From NCBI GenBank assembly GCA_947172415.1, contig OX359194.1, forward strand, positions 7,793,901 through 7,857,900: a DNA stretch of 64,000 nt, read 5' to 3'. Below, one piece after another: positions 50,656 to 62,900 of the stretch (position 1 is its first letter; each line of letters starts with the position of its first letter). The position numbers and the translations under genes were made by a program. The notes under the pieces are model-generated. The model was not told where the DNA came from. It ran no database searches and saw only the letters and a list, made by a program, of their open reading frames with translations. This DNA comes from Chondrosia reniformis (Eukaryota > Porifera > Demospongiae > Chondrillida > Chondrillidae).

Positions 50656-53600
50656 GTACTGGAATAAGCCAAGCACAGCCAATAGGTAGGTTAGGTACAC
50701 CTTACAACTAATAATATATGTATATAGCTAGGTATGTACGTATGCAATAAACTAGTCAGCTTCTCTAGCTTGAGAGCAACCAGTGAATAGTATAAATGTA
50801 TGTATTGTATGTATATGGGTATAAGGAATCAGTGGGACATTAATATACTGTTTTACAGTCAGTTGGGAAAGAGACAACTATGTATTCCGAGAGATGACTG
50901 ATACAGATGTTGCAATCACACTAGTACTGGCTGACCCAGCCCCACCTGGTGGAGTTAGTGTTGAACTGGTCTTTACAGATGGCACAGCTACTACAGGTAA
51001 TGCAATCAAGATTGTAATGTTACGCAATTTTATCATTATAATCATTGCTCTTGCTAATCCAACAGGGAATGACTATTTGGCTCCTAATACCATGGTGGGA
51101 TTCTCTGAGGGAGAAATAACTAGGAGCGTTGGTATTACTATAGTAAATGACAATGATAATGAGGAGGATGATCAGATCTTCACAGCAGAGATCATGAACA
51201 ACCCAAGCATAACTTTAGGAACTCCATCAGTGACTACAATCAGAATTTTGGATAATGAAGGTAATTACAACTTGGTCAATAAAGAAACCTTTTATAATGT
51301 CTGTAGGCACTAGATTTCTCGACCATATCATTATGTCATTATGTGACATTTTCTAATTATCATACACAGTCCATAGTATAGGACTTTAGACTGGACGAAG
51401 GTTAATGTAGCCAACCTTTTCTTACTTTTACAGCCACCACAGGGATTATGCCAAGTGGCTTTAACCTCACCCCTGAACCCGAATCAATCTTAATTTCATG
51501 GTCAAATGATGGATGCCCTTCGAGCTTTAATCCTGAAGAGTTCTTTATCCGAATTAATGAAGAACCATTCATTAGAGTTATTTCAACTCAGTCTTCCTAT
51601 ACTGTTCCTGATTTGACTCCTTTCACAAACTATACATTCGTAATCATACTCAAATGTCAAAATTTTCTTGGCAGTCAAGTTTTAAACACAGATCCTAGCT
51701 CACCTATTGAAGGAGCAACTGAACAAGGAAGTAAGTATATACTCTCTAGTAAATGCAAATTCTCAACTTCATTTTTGAATATTTTCCTTGTAATCTCTAT
51801 CCTAAGGACCTAGTGAAGTTAGAAATTTAACAGTAGAAACAATAGGAGCAACCTTCATCCAAATTTCATGGATAGAACCTGAAGTTACAAATGGAATCAT
51901 CACCAGCCATATAATATTTGTCAATGGTACTGAAGTTAATAATACTGGTGCGGTTACAAATTTCACAATAATTGGTCTTGAACCACTTACAACCTATGAA
52001 ATTGGAGTTATTGCATTAAGTGCCAACCCTATTGGAGGAACACTTGCTAGTATAATTGCAATGACAACACCAGCTGGTACGTAAGTTAAGATAGCAAAAT
52101 ACTTGCCAGTTACACTTGACAGTATACGTAGGTAAATGTGCGTATGTACTGTATACTAGCCAAAGATATCATACTATGAATGTCTGGGATACTGAGTGCT
52201 AATTTGTATACCATTTCTATGTGTGTAGCTCCTGATAATATGCCAGCAGATCTACAGATTATATCTCTAACACAGACTAGTTTGGAGGTCAACTGGACAA
52301 TTCCAGCAGGATCTGGTCCTATTGACAGCATATTCATATCTTGGGAGCCCTTGGGTGATCTTGCTGGAATGCCTGCATTCAGTGGAACTATGTCTATAAA
52401 TGCTGCAGACATCTCTTTCAATATCACAGGGCTTGAAGAATTCATTACTTACAACATATCTGTTAGATTTGTAAACGTTGGTGGAAGTGGTCCACCTGAG
52501 ACAATAGAGGGAACCACACAGCCAACCAGTAAGAACTATATAGATACGTACTTGTGATTTATCATATACATACATACGTAATGTGTAGTGAAATGATAGG
52601 GGGTAATTTTAGTTGCGTTCATTATGAAAGATAAGTTTATTGGAGCTCAAAAATTGAGCTAGTTTGAACGTTTCGACCCGTACTTACTGCTGATGAAGAC
52701 CTATGGGTCGAAACGTTCAATCTAGCTCAATTTTTGTTACTGATAGCTCCAATAAACTTATCTTTCAAAATGTGTAGTATATTAAGTTTATGGTATAATA
52801 TTAAATAGCTAATCATAACAACACATTCTCTTCTTCATGGTTTACACAGATCCAAGTGCTATACCTAATGAAATACGCAGCAGCTTTACGAATGCCACTT
52901 CAGTACTGGTTGAATGGGATGCAATACCTTTTCAAGATCAAAATGGACCAAACTTTATGTATCAACTAACTATTAATGGAATGAATGATACAAATACCGC
53001 TGATACAAGCTTCACATTTACTGACCTAACACCCTGTACTGACTACAACATATCTCTCACAACCCTTAATGATGTTGGAACATATCCAGGATCAGTCTTT
53101 GTAGAAGTAACAACTGACTTTCAGGGTAAGACCTTAAAGAAAACAATATATAGAAACTAAATTATTGGATTTTGTATTTATTTTACAGTTCCAAGTGCTC
53201 CAAGTGACTTGACTCTCACTCCTACTGACACCACTATACAAGTTACTTGGACCCTACCATCAGATCCTTGTCCAGCAGATGGAATCTTCATCATGTGGAG
53301 CCCTTCCAACCTGCCATCCAGTGTAGTCCTCCCTGGAGGAATGGACCAGGTGGATCCCACAGCAACATCATACACAATTATGGGACTGGAGGAGTATATC
53401 ACCTATCAGGTAGATGTACTCATTGGCAATGCTGCAGGGAATGGAACAGCTGCTACAGCAAATGTTACCACTGATCCAGTTGGTAAGTTTACTATTTTAA
53501 AGAACGTACACATGTAAAGTAGTATTTCTCCATTTGGTTCACAAACAGTACCAAGTGATGCTCCAAATGATTTGATAGAGATATCAAGAACAGATGATTC

Positions 53601-56600
53601 TGTCAACTTTACTTGGATCCCCATTGACTATCTGGATCAGAATGGACCTAACTTTCAATATGTTGTATTTTATGCTTATGAAGGCAGTGAGAGGAATACT
53701 ACAACTGATATGACATTCAAACAGCTTACCAACCTCATGGAGTGTACACAGTTTAACATTACAGTAGGCACTCAAAACAGCGAGGGACTACATGCCAGGA
53801 GAAGTGACATCTTGACATTCATTACTCCAGTGATATCCAGTAAGGATGTTTTATTAATGTGTTAACTTAGCTAAGCATATCCTCATATTTACAGTTCCAA
53901 GTGCTCCAAGTGACTTGACTCTCACTCCTACTGACACCACTATACAAGTTACTTGGACCCTACCATCAGACCCTTGTCCTGCTGACAACATCACTGTCAT
54001 GTGGAGACCTGCCCCATCAGCATGTTCAGGAATAGCTGGTGGAATGATGGTTATAAGCAGTACAGATACATCATACACAATTATGGGACTGGAGGAGTAC
54101 ACTCCTTATGAGGTGTCCGTTCTCATAAGTAATGCTGCTGGAATAGGACCAAATACTTCTGACACAACAACTACAACATCAATAAGTGAGATAACCTTTA
54201 ATAGCTAACTCTAAATATTACTGTTCTTGAATTTTCATATACGTACGTATATTAACTACAGTACCAGCTGCAGTTCCAACCAATGTTATGGCAACGCAAT
54301 TGAGCAATGATAGCATTACCCTTGAATGGGATGCAATCACTTGTGTTGATGAAAATGGACCAAATCTGGAATATGTCATCTCCTACGTAGCAGCAAGTGG
54401 TGGCGTGGAGATGAGCAGGACAACAACAAACTTATCAGTAACCCTTATGGACCTAATGGAATGCACTCGATATAATATTTCTGTAGCAACCAGAAATGAC
54501 ATTGGTGTAAGCATGGAAACAAGAGATGCTATGTATACAACTACTATTAACAGAGGTAAATAAATAAAGCTTGAAACAAAATCTTAATGTTTAACAAAAT
54601 CGTTTTATCATTTTCTGATAGCCCCTAACAATCCAGGTGTAATAACTACAACACCAGCCTCCACCAGTATTACTGTTATGTGGAATGAAGATGATTGTCC
54701 TGTTGAGAATGTTGTCATTGAGCATGCCGCTATTAATCTACCAAATGGAGAGCCCATGGGAAATACAACAATTCCCGGAAGTCAATCCTCTTTTATAATT
54801 ACTGGTTTGGAGGAGTTTGTAACATATAGAATCACAGTTTTGTTTGTCAATAGCATTGGGAATAGCTCCAACATGACAACAACAACAACTCTTCCTGATG
54901 GTAAACAATCCTTACTATAGCTACGTATATACGTACATATGTATGTAGGAGATCATATACGTGATGAATATTATCTCATCTTTGATGCCTTCATATAACA
55001 TATGTAGAATATGTACATACATTGTCTGCCTTTTAGAAAATTAAATTACATTAGAAATAACTCTTTTTATATAGTTCCTGCTGATGCACCACCTATTCCA
55101 TTTGAAAATGCTTCTGCCTTCACTAACATCACTGTATCATGGGAAGAAATATCATTTTTGGATCAAAATGGACCAGATTTTGTCTACATAGTCTTTTACG
55201 TCGGTAATGGTGTTGAGATGAATACAACCACTTCAAATAACTTGGCCACCATAACCAATCTAGAAGAATGTACTAACTACAGTATAACTGTAGGAACTCA
55301 GAATTCACAGGGAGTATTTAGTAACAGAAGCAGTGAAATTATGTTTGAAACACAAAGCGTTAGCGGTGAGACATAGCATTGACAATTACGAATTACATGA
55401 GCAGACATTTAGGAACAAATCTGCCAGATTACCCTTATGTACATATATGTATGTATACTACCTACACAGTCAAATAAAGCACTTTATTCTGTTAAATGTA
55501 TGTAGTCCCGGGTGCCGTGGTGCTTGGATTATCATCATCAACAGTAGACAACATATCAATAAGCTGGACACTCCCAACCACAGACCCGTGTCCCATTCAA
55601 TACATAAATATTAGATGGGAAGCCATCAGCTGTCCTGTATCTGGGGGGATGCAACGTCTATCAGATATTACAGCTACAACATATGATATAACTGGTCTGG
55701 AGGAATACATTGCCTACCAAGTATATGTTACTCTTGAAAATACTGTTGGAAATGGTAGCAGTAGTGCAATGAACTATACCACAGCTTCTACAAGTTAGTA
55801 ATCTTAATGTGGACTTAGTTTATGTTATCAAACTCATTCATGACACATAATGTACACATGTATATTATTAAACAACCTATGCAGCATATACAGTATCTTC
55901 TACCCACAGATGTACCAGATTCTGTTCCAATGGAAATCAGATTAAGGATGAGCAGAGCAACTGAGCTTGTAATAGAATGGGATCCCATTCCGTGTTACAA
56001 CCAAAATGGACCAGGATTTGTATATGTTTTGAATATAAATGGAAGTGAAATTGAAACTGCTGAAACAAACTTCATATTTACAAACTTACAGCCATGTTCT
56101 GTCTATGAAATAAGCATTATAACTGCAAATGTGAACGGGAACTCAACTCTGAATTCAACAGTAGCAAGCTTCACAACATTTCCTACAGGTACTACAGCTG
56201 GGAGATGTATATATTAATAGCTAGACTACAAAGAATTATTCTTAACGAAATCTCATAAATTTCTACAAAATGGAATAAGTAGTATCTATATAGTAATATG
56301 TTATTAGGACCATTACACACATTAGAAAATAGTTATTGCTTGCATGTATTCCCAACCTGTATACACATATATGCAGCAAGTATATCTTCATATTTACAGT
56401 TCCAAGTGCTCCAAGTGACTTGACTCTCACTCCTACTGACACTACTATACAAGTTAATTGGACCCTACCATCAGACCCTTGTCCTGCTGACAACATCACT
56501 GTCATGTGGAGACCTGCCCCATCAGCATGTCCAGGAATAGCTGATGGAATGATGGTTATAAGCAGTACAGATACATCTTACACAATTATGGGACTGGAGG

Positions 56601-58454
56601 AGTACACTCCTTATGAGGTGTCCGTTCTCATAAGTAATGCTGCTGGAACAGGACCAAGTACTTCTAATACAACAACTACACTCCCAATAAGTGAGATCAA
56701 TTTTTGTATATTAGCCTTGAACTCTAATGTATTCTGTAGATATGGAAAAATCTATAATTTACATTGTAAGATATTGTACATGCATTCATAATCTTTCTGT
56801 TATGTTAAATTCCTAGTCCCAAGTCAAGTTCCTGCAACAATAATAGAAAGTAGTGCTACATCAAGCACTATCTATGTCACTTGGAATGCTATTGACTGCA
56901 CAAGTTGGAATGGACCAAACTTTTCTTATATTGTCTACTACTCAAACAATGGAAATGAGACAAACATGACTACAACTGACACCTCTTTCAACATATCAGA
57001 TCTAGTGGAGTGTACTACATACAATATCTCCATAGGCACCCAAAATGATGAAGGACAGAACAATGACAGAAGTACACCAGTACTTGTGGAAACATGTAAG
57101 TACTGCACATAAAGACTTTACACACATACACACACATCTAATAAAGTTAAACACCCTGTATCTTTCTCTCAAATGGTGTAGATCCCATTGCTGTTCAAGG
57201 GTTAACTGTAATTTCAGAATCTGTGACAAGTACTACTATTGACATTACCTGGACAGCTCCAGAAGGACCTTGTCCATCACCTGATAGCAGTTACTACATC
57301 ACATACACTCCACTTCTCAGTGGTACATCTCTACAGACCATGTCAGCTACAGTCAATTCTAGTACTACTAGGTATCAGATAACTGGTCTCAATCCTGGCG
57401 TACAGTATAGGATATCAGTGGCAATTAGAACCAATGAGGGAGTACTTGGGCCAGCCAGTTCACAAACTGCCAAAACCGATGAATCAGGTATAGTTTCAGG
57501 GTAGCTGTAAAATGCACATAAATTTGATACAACCTTTCAACATTCATCAATATTTTACTTACAGTGCCCTCAGTAAATCCAGGAATTGATGATGTTACAT
57601 TCACTCCTGATGGTGGCTTAATGGTCACATTTGAAGAATTACAACACCCAAATGAAACCAATGGAGATGTCACGTATATGGTATGCTACACTCCACAAGG
57701 AGGAGCTGCCAGTGAAATGGTCTGCAGGAACTCAACCAGCAGTCCAGTCATATTCCCTAATGTGAATCCCAATAGTGTATATGATGTTACAGTTTCAGCC
57801 ATAAATGGAGCAGGACAAACACAAAGTGACATCTTCACAATAGGTTAGTGGATAAATGATACCTCCCATATAATGCCATGTACGTATTTCAGGGTTACAA
57901 ATTAAAGGTGCTATTCCCAGGGAAGCTATCTGGCTCAGTGGAGCAAAAGAATATAGAGAAGACTTTTGTATCCTCTTCCAAAGTTGTCTAGGTTTACGTA
58001 CTTCCTATTTAAAAGTATGTACACATCTATCAAGTATAGATATGGGAAAATGGTGCTTTTAAGGGACTCGTATACATACAATATATGTAAGGGACAAAAT
58101 GATATTTCTAAATGCAATATATGTACGTATGTAAGGTTACCTATTCTATATTCTATGTATTCTATGTATCTATCAAAAACACACACTCAAATTAATTAGG
58201 AATACAGGGTAGTTAGAATAGTTAATCATTCAATACATTAGTACAGCACTTTTACTAACAATTACATTTAATTAAGGGTGCCTTGATCAATCTTTATCTT
58301 TACAAACTATTCTGTAGATGGAACAGTTGACCGATTGGAGGTGAATGAGCTTATTTTGGTGATAACCCTAAGTGTAATTGGATCAATAGTCTTTCTCACT
58401 ATCATCATCACCTTGGCAATTTACTGTTATCTGTTCCAAAGAAAAAAGGCTTAA
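50483..58454 (+). CDS. Calx-beta plus sixteen-FN3 single-pass adhesion-type protein, copy 1
   Basis: The signal-peptide exon 50483-50522 (MVIRLEILIWLSI) splices over a CT-repeat intron to GISQAQPI. A Calx-beta domain follows (50859-51260; VELVFTDGTATT, YLAPNTMVGFSEGE, DNDNEEDDQIF). Then come sixteen FN3 domains, mostly one exon each with phase-1 borders: 51434, 51807, 52230, 52848, 53189, 53549, 53895, 54262, 54622, 55075, 55503, 55909, 56399, 56817, 57180 and 57566 (approximate starts). A membrane helix at about 58360-58434 (ILVITLSVIGSIVFLTIIIT) precedes a very short tail (FQRKKA, stop 58452-58454). From the third FN3 on, two types alternate, one with a DPCP-like motif and one with an NGPNF-like motif. 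Many N-glycosylation sites. Probable extracellular adhesion or recognition role without signalling in the tail. Confidence 0.9.
50605..50656 (+). repeat. (CT)n microsatellite forming the polypyrimidine tract of intron 1
   Basis: About 20 CT units lie directly against the CAG acceptor of exon 2. The second gene copy has the same tract at about 60041-60068, roughly 30-40 bp shorter. Confidence 0.95.
52625..52767. mobile_element. Foldback MITE inserted only in FN3 gene copy 1
   Basis: The arms TGAAAGATAAGTTTATTGGA and TCCAATAAACTTATCTTTCA are exact reverse complements, and inner arms (AATTGAGCTAG / CTAGCTCAATT; GAACGTTTCGACCC / GGGTCGAAACGTTC) pair too. The centre contains CTGATGA followed by GAAAC. 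The equivalent intron of copy 2 (61933-62000) has no such sequence. Confidence 0.88.
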
Positions 58455-59842
58455 AACTTGTATATACAAAGGACACAAACGAAATGTAGATCCTTTCTTA
58501 TTGTATATAAATTAAGTGCTAAACTGGTATGCAATTTACATGATCTTGTAATTAGAAGTTTACATTGAATGGGTCCATGCATTTTTGATTGTTCTATTGT
58601 TTAAAGAACAGCAGATGGAAGGATTTTTGAGAGGACTTGAACCAATGCCTCCTCCCCTACTCCTCTACTCATGTGACTGTTTGCTTGTACGTACTAGTGA
58701 AACCTCATTAATATCAGTATGCATAGGGCAATTGATAGCATAGTGCCTCCAGCTATTTGTAACTCAGTATATACGTATGTAGACCATGTACATAATAATA
58801 CCGTATAGCGGGTAATTTAGATGGGATGAATATTAGGCAGAGTGTTCAAATTATGGCATTTGGTGGATATTACTTTGGCATTTTTCTGACAAGATAATTG
58901 TTCTCCTACCTGGTACTTTGGTGGTTGAAATATTAGCTACGTAATTGCTCTCAAAAATGCCAATCCACCAAAATAAATTCACCTCAAACATTTCCGGCGG
59001 TATATAGTATATTAATTAAATGTATACCAACCTGTTCATCATTACACAATCCATTTCTTGTTACTGCAATAAAAAGAGTTTATGAGAGATAAATGCCTAC
59101 TCTAAAAATCATTTAAAACCAATTGCTACCACCACCACGCTCTTATGGTAGCTTTGAATGATAAAGTATAATTGCAGTACTTCAGCTAATATACGTACGT
59201 ACATACATTTACCGGGTGTTCTCTGTATACACATATGTACGTATACAATTACAATCAAGTACTACACAGTGCAAGTTACAAATTTAAAGAGATGCAAGTG
59301 ACTCCTATATAATCAAGCCTATCAAAAGATATATGTATACATATAACTTATAACCATTCTGTTAAGGAAACAGTCTGGTTCTTAGCCAAGACATACACAT
59401 AACATTCCGGGGTAATAACTGCTGCCTAAGGTTTTACATAACAGTAGTTGGAGTGAAATGGAATTGATGGGGAAGTAAGTATGTGTAATTTACACCACAT
59501 TCTACAGAAACATGTCTACAAGTGTTGGTAACAGGTCTGTAAAGGAATATCCGTATCATTTAAGGACGCAACACTTGATACGTCTAATGAACACCACCAA
59601 TTGGTACAAAGTTTACTTTACATGTACTGTATGTACAACATCTTTGGGTCAAGTAAATGATACCTACTGCAATTACATTTTCTATTTGTCAATGCTACAT
59701 ACATAGTTGCATACTTGGTTGCTAGGTCAGTTTTGGCTGTGACATTATCTAACACCCACAGTATGTAACTAACTAATCCTGTTATTATAATAACCAGACA
59801 CTATATTTAGTACAGGCTTGTGTTAAGGTTACTTATTTAAGG
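58455..59842. other. Spacer between the two FN3 gene copies
   Basis: 3' UTR of copy 1, a MITE-like element (58799-59004) and AT-rich DNA. A short open stretch around 59512-59706 is not supported by splice sites or similarity. No gene called. Confidence 0.5.
58799..59004. mobile_element. MITE-like element downstream of FN3 gene copy 1
   Basis: Begins ACCGTATAGCGGGTAATTT and ends AAACATTTCCGGCGGTAT (reverse complement ATACCGCCGGAAATGTTT), an imperfect terminal inverted repeat. The inner AAAATAAATTCACC matches the SZT2-intron element at 46747-46910 in reverse complement. Confidence 0.6.
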
Positions 59843-59936
59843 TTAGCAGTTATAATTCCATTCCACAGTATAGTCAGGGATAAAGAAGGTTGAGATTTTC
59901 TCTACTATTAACTCATTCAATAAATTATGGTTATCA

Positions 59937-62900
59937 GATTAGAAATTTTAATCTGGCTTTCAATATGTGAGTTCTAATTCCAGTACTGTTACAGTAGCTA
60001 CAGTATCAAAATGTATCTAATACAAAAAACTATTATTCATCTCCCTCTCTCTCTCTCTCTCTCTCTCAGGTACTGGAATAAGCCAAGCACAGCCAATAGG
60101 TAGGTTAGGTACACCTTACAACTAATAATATATGTATATAGCTACGTATGTACGTATGCAATAAACTAGTCAGCTTCTGTAGCTTGAGAGCAACCAGTGA
60201 ATAGTATAAATGTATGTATTGTATGTATATGGGTATAAGGAATCAGTGGGACATTAATATACTGTTTTACAGTCAGTTGGGAAAGAGAAAACTATGTATT
60301 CCGAGAGATGAATGATACAGATGTTACAATCACACTTGTACTGGCTGATCCAGCCCCACCTGGTGGAGTTAATGTTGAACTGGTCTTTACAGATGGCACA
60401 GCTACTACAGGTGATGCAATCAAGATTGTAATGTTATGCAATTTTATCATTATAATCACTGCTCTTGCCAATCTAATAGGGAATGACTATTTGGCCCCTA
60501 ATACCATGGTGGGATTCTCTGAGGGAGAAAAAACTAGGAGCGTTGGTATTACTATAATAAATGACAATGATAATGAGGAGGATGATCAGACCTTCACCGC
60601 AGAGATCATGAACAACCCAAGCATAACTTTAGGAACTCCATCAGTGACTACAATCACAATTTTGGATGATGAAGGTAATTACAACTTGGTCAATAAACAA
60701 ACCTTTTATAATGTCTGTAGGGACTAGATTTCTTGACCATATCATTACGTCATTATGTGACATTTTCTAATTATCATACACAGTCCATAGTATAGGCCTT
60801 TAGACTGGACAAAGATTAATGGAGCAAACCTTTTTATACTTTTATAGCCACCACAGAGAGTATGCCAAGTGGCTTTAACCTCACCCCTGAACCCGAATCA
60901 ATCTTAATTTCATGGTCAAATGATGGATGCCCTTCGAACTTTAATCCTGAAGAGTTCTTTATCCGAATTAATGAAGAACCATTCATTAGAGTCATTTCAA
61001 CTCAATCTTCATATACTGTTCCTGATTTGACTCCTTTCACAAACTATACATTCGTAATCATACTCAAATGTCAAGATTTTCTTGGCAGTCAAGTTCTAAA
61101 CACAGAACCTAGCTCACCTATTGAAGGAGCAACTGAACAAGGAAGTAAGTACTCCCCAATACAAATTCTCAACATCATTTTTGAATAATTTCCTTGTAAT
61201 CTCTATCCTAAGGACCTAGTGAAGTTAGAAATTTAACAGTAGAAACAATAGGAGCAACCTTCATCCAAATTTCATGGATAGAACCTGAAGTTACAAATGG
61301 AATCATCACCAGCCATAGAATACGTGTCAATGGTACTGAAGTTAATAATACTGGTGCGGTTACAAATTTCACAATAACTGCTCTTGAACCACTTACAACC
61401 TATGAAATTGGTGTTATTGCATTAAGTGCCAACCCTATTGGAGGAAACCTTGCTAGTATAATTGCAATGACAACACCAGCTGGTACGTAAGTTAAGCTAG
61501 CAAAATACTTGCCAGTTACACTTAACAGTATACGTACGTAAATGTGCGTATGTACTGTATACTAGCCAAAGATATCATACTATGAACTACAGAGTGCTAA
61601 TTTGCATACCATTTCTATGTGTGTAGCTCCTGATAATATGCCAGCAGATCTACAGATTATATCTCAAACACAGACTAGTTTGGAGGTCAACTGGACAATT
61701 CCAGCAGGATCTGGTCCTATTGACAGCATATTCATATCTTGGGAGCCTTTGGGTGATCTTGCTGGAATGCCCGCATTCAGTGGAACTATGTCTATAAATG
61801 CTGCAGACACCTCTTTCAATATCACAGGGCTTGAAGAATTCATTACTTACAACATATCTGTCAGATTTGTAAACATTGGTGGAAGTGGTCCACCTGAGAC
61901 AATAGAGAACACCACACAGCCAACCAGTAAGAAATGAGAGATACATATTTGAAAATACATATAATGTGCAAATGTGTATGAATATTCTTTGGCTAATCAT
62001 AACAACACATTCTCTTCTTCATGGTTCACACAGATCCAAGTGCTATACCTAATGAAATACGCAGCAACTTTGTGAATGCCACTTCAATAGTGGTCGATTG
62101 GGATGCAATACCTTTTAAAGATCAAAATGGACCAAACTTTATGTATCAACTAACTATTAATGGAATGAACGATACAAACACCACTGATACAAGCTTTACA
62201 TTTACTGACCTAACACCCTGTACTGACTACAACATATCTCTCACGACCCTTAATGATGTTGGAACATATCCAGGATCAATTTCTGCTGTAACTGATTTTC
62301 AAGGTAAGATCTATAATTTTGTATACGTAGAAAACATTATTCAAACATGTTACTTCCATTTTTCAGCTCCTAGGCTCGACACCATTACTATACTACCAGC
62401 CTCCACCAATATTACCATTACATGGAGTGAAGATGACTGTCCTTTTGAAAATGTTGTCATTGAGCATGCTGCTATTAATCTACCAGATGGAGTCACACTG
62501 CCCATGGGAAGTACCACAATTCCTGGAAATCAATCCTCTTTTATAATTACTGGTTTGGAGGAGTTTGTAACATTTAGAATCACAGTTTTGTTTGTCAGTA
62601 GCAAAAGGAATAGCTCCAACATGACAACAACAACAACTCTTCCTGATGGTAAACAATCCTTACTATTGCTACATACGTATGTAAGAGATCATATACGTAT
62701 AATATTCAACTTTCACTATTGAGATGAATATAGGTATAAGCATTGTTTGTCTTTTAGATCATTTAATTACATTAGAAATAACTCTTCTTACGTATACAGT
62801 TCCTGCTGTCGCACCAGCTACACTTTTCGAACACTCTTCTGCCTTCACTAACATCAATGTATCGTGGCATAAAATATCATTCTTGGATGAAAATGGACCA

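Larger units (their letters stand above)
50384..58454 (+). repeat. First copy of a tandem gene duplication (unit about 9.45 kb)
   Basis: Sequence from about 50384 (GGTTAGCAGTTATAATTCCA) reappears at about 59843, and both introns and exons remain alignable to the window end. The offset is 9454 bp at the start codon and 9414 bp after the shortened CT tract. Exons and many introns are nearly identical, so the duplication is young or homogenised. Confidence 0.9.

Noticed and set aside
59512-59706. Plus-strand ORF MSTSVGNRSVKEYPYHLRTQ in the FN3 spacer
   Set aside because: Resembles random open sequence, with no acceptor, donor or domain and no counterpart upstream of copy 1.
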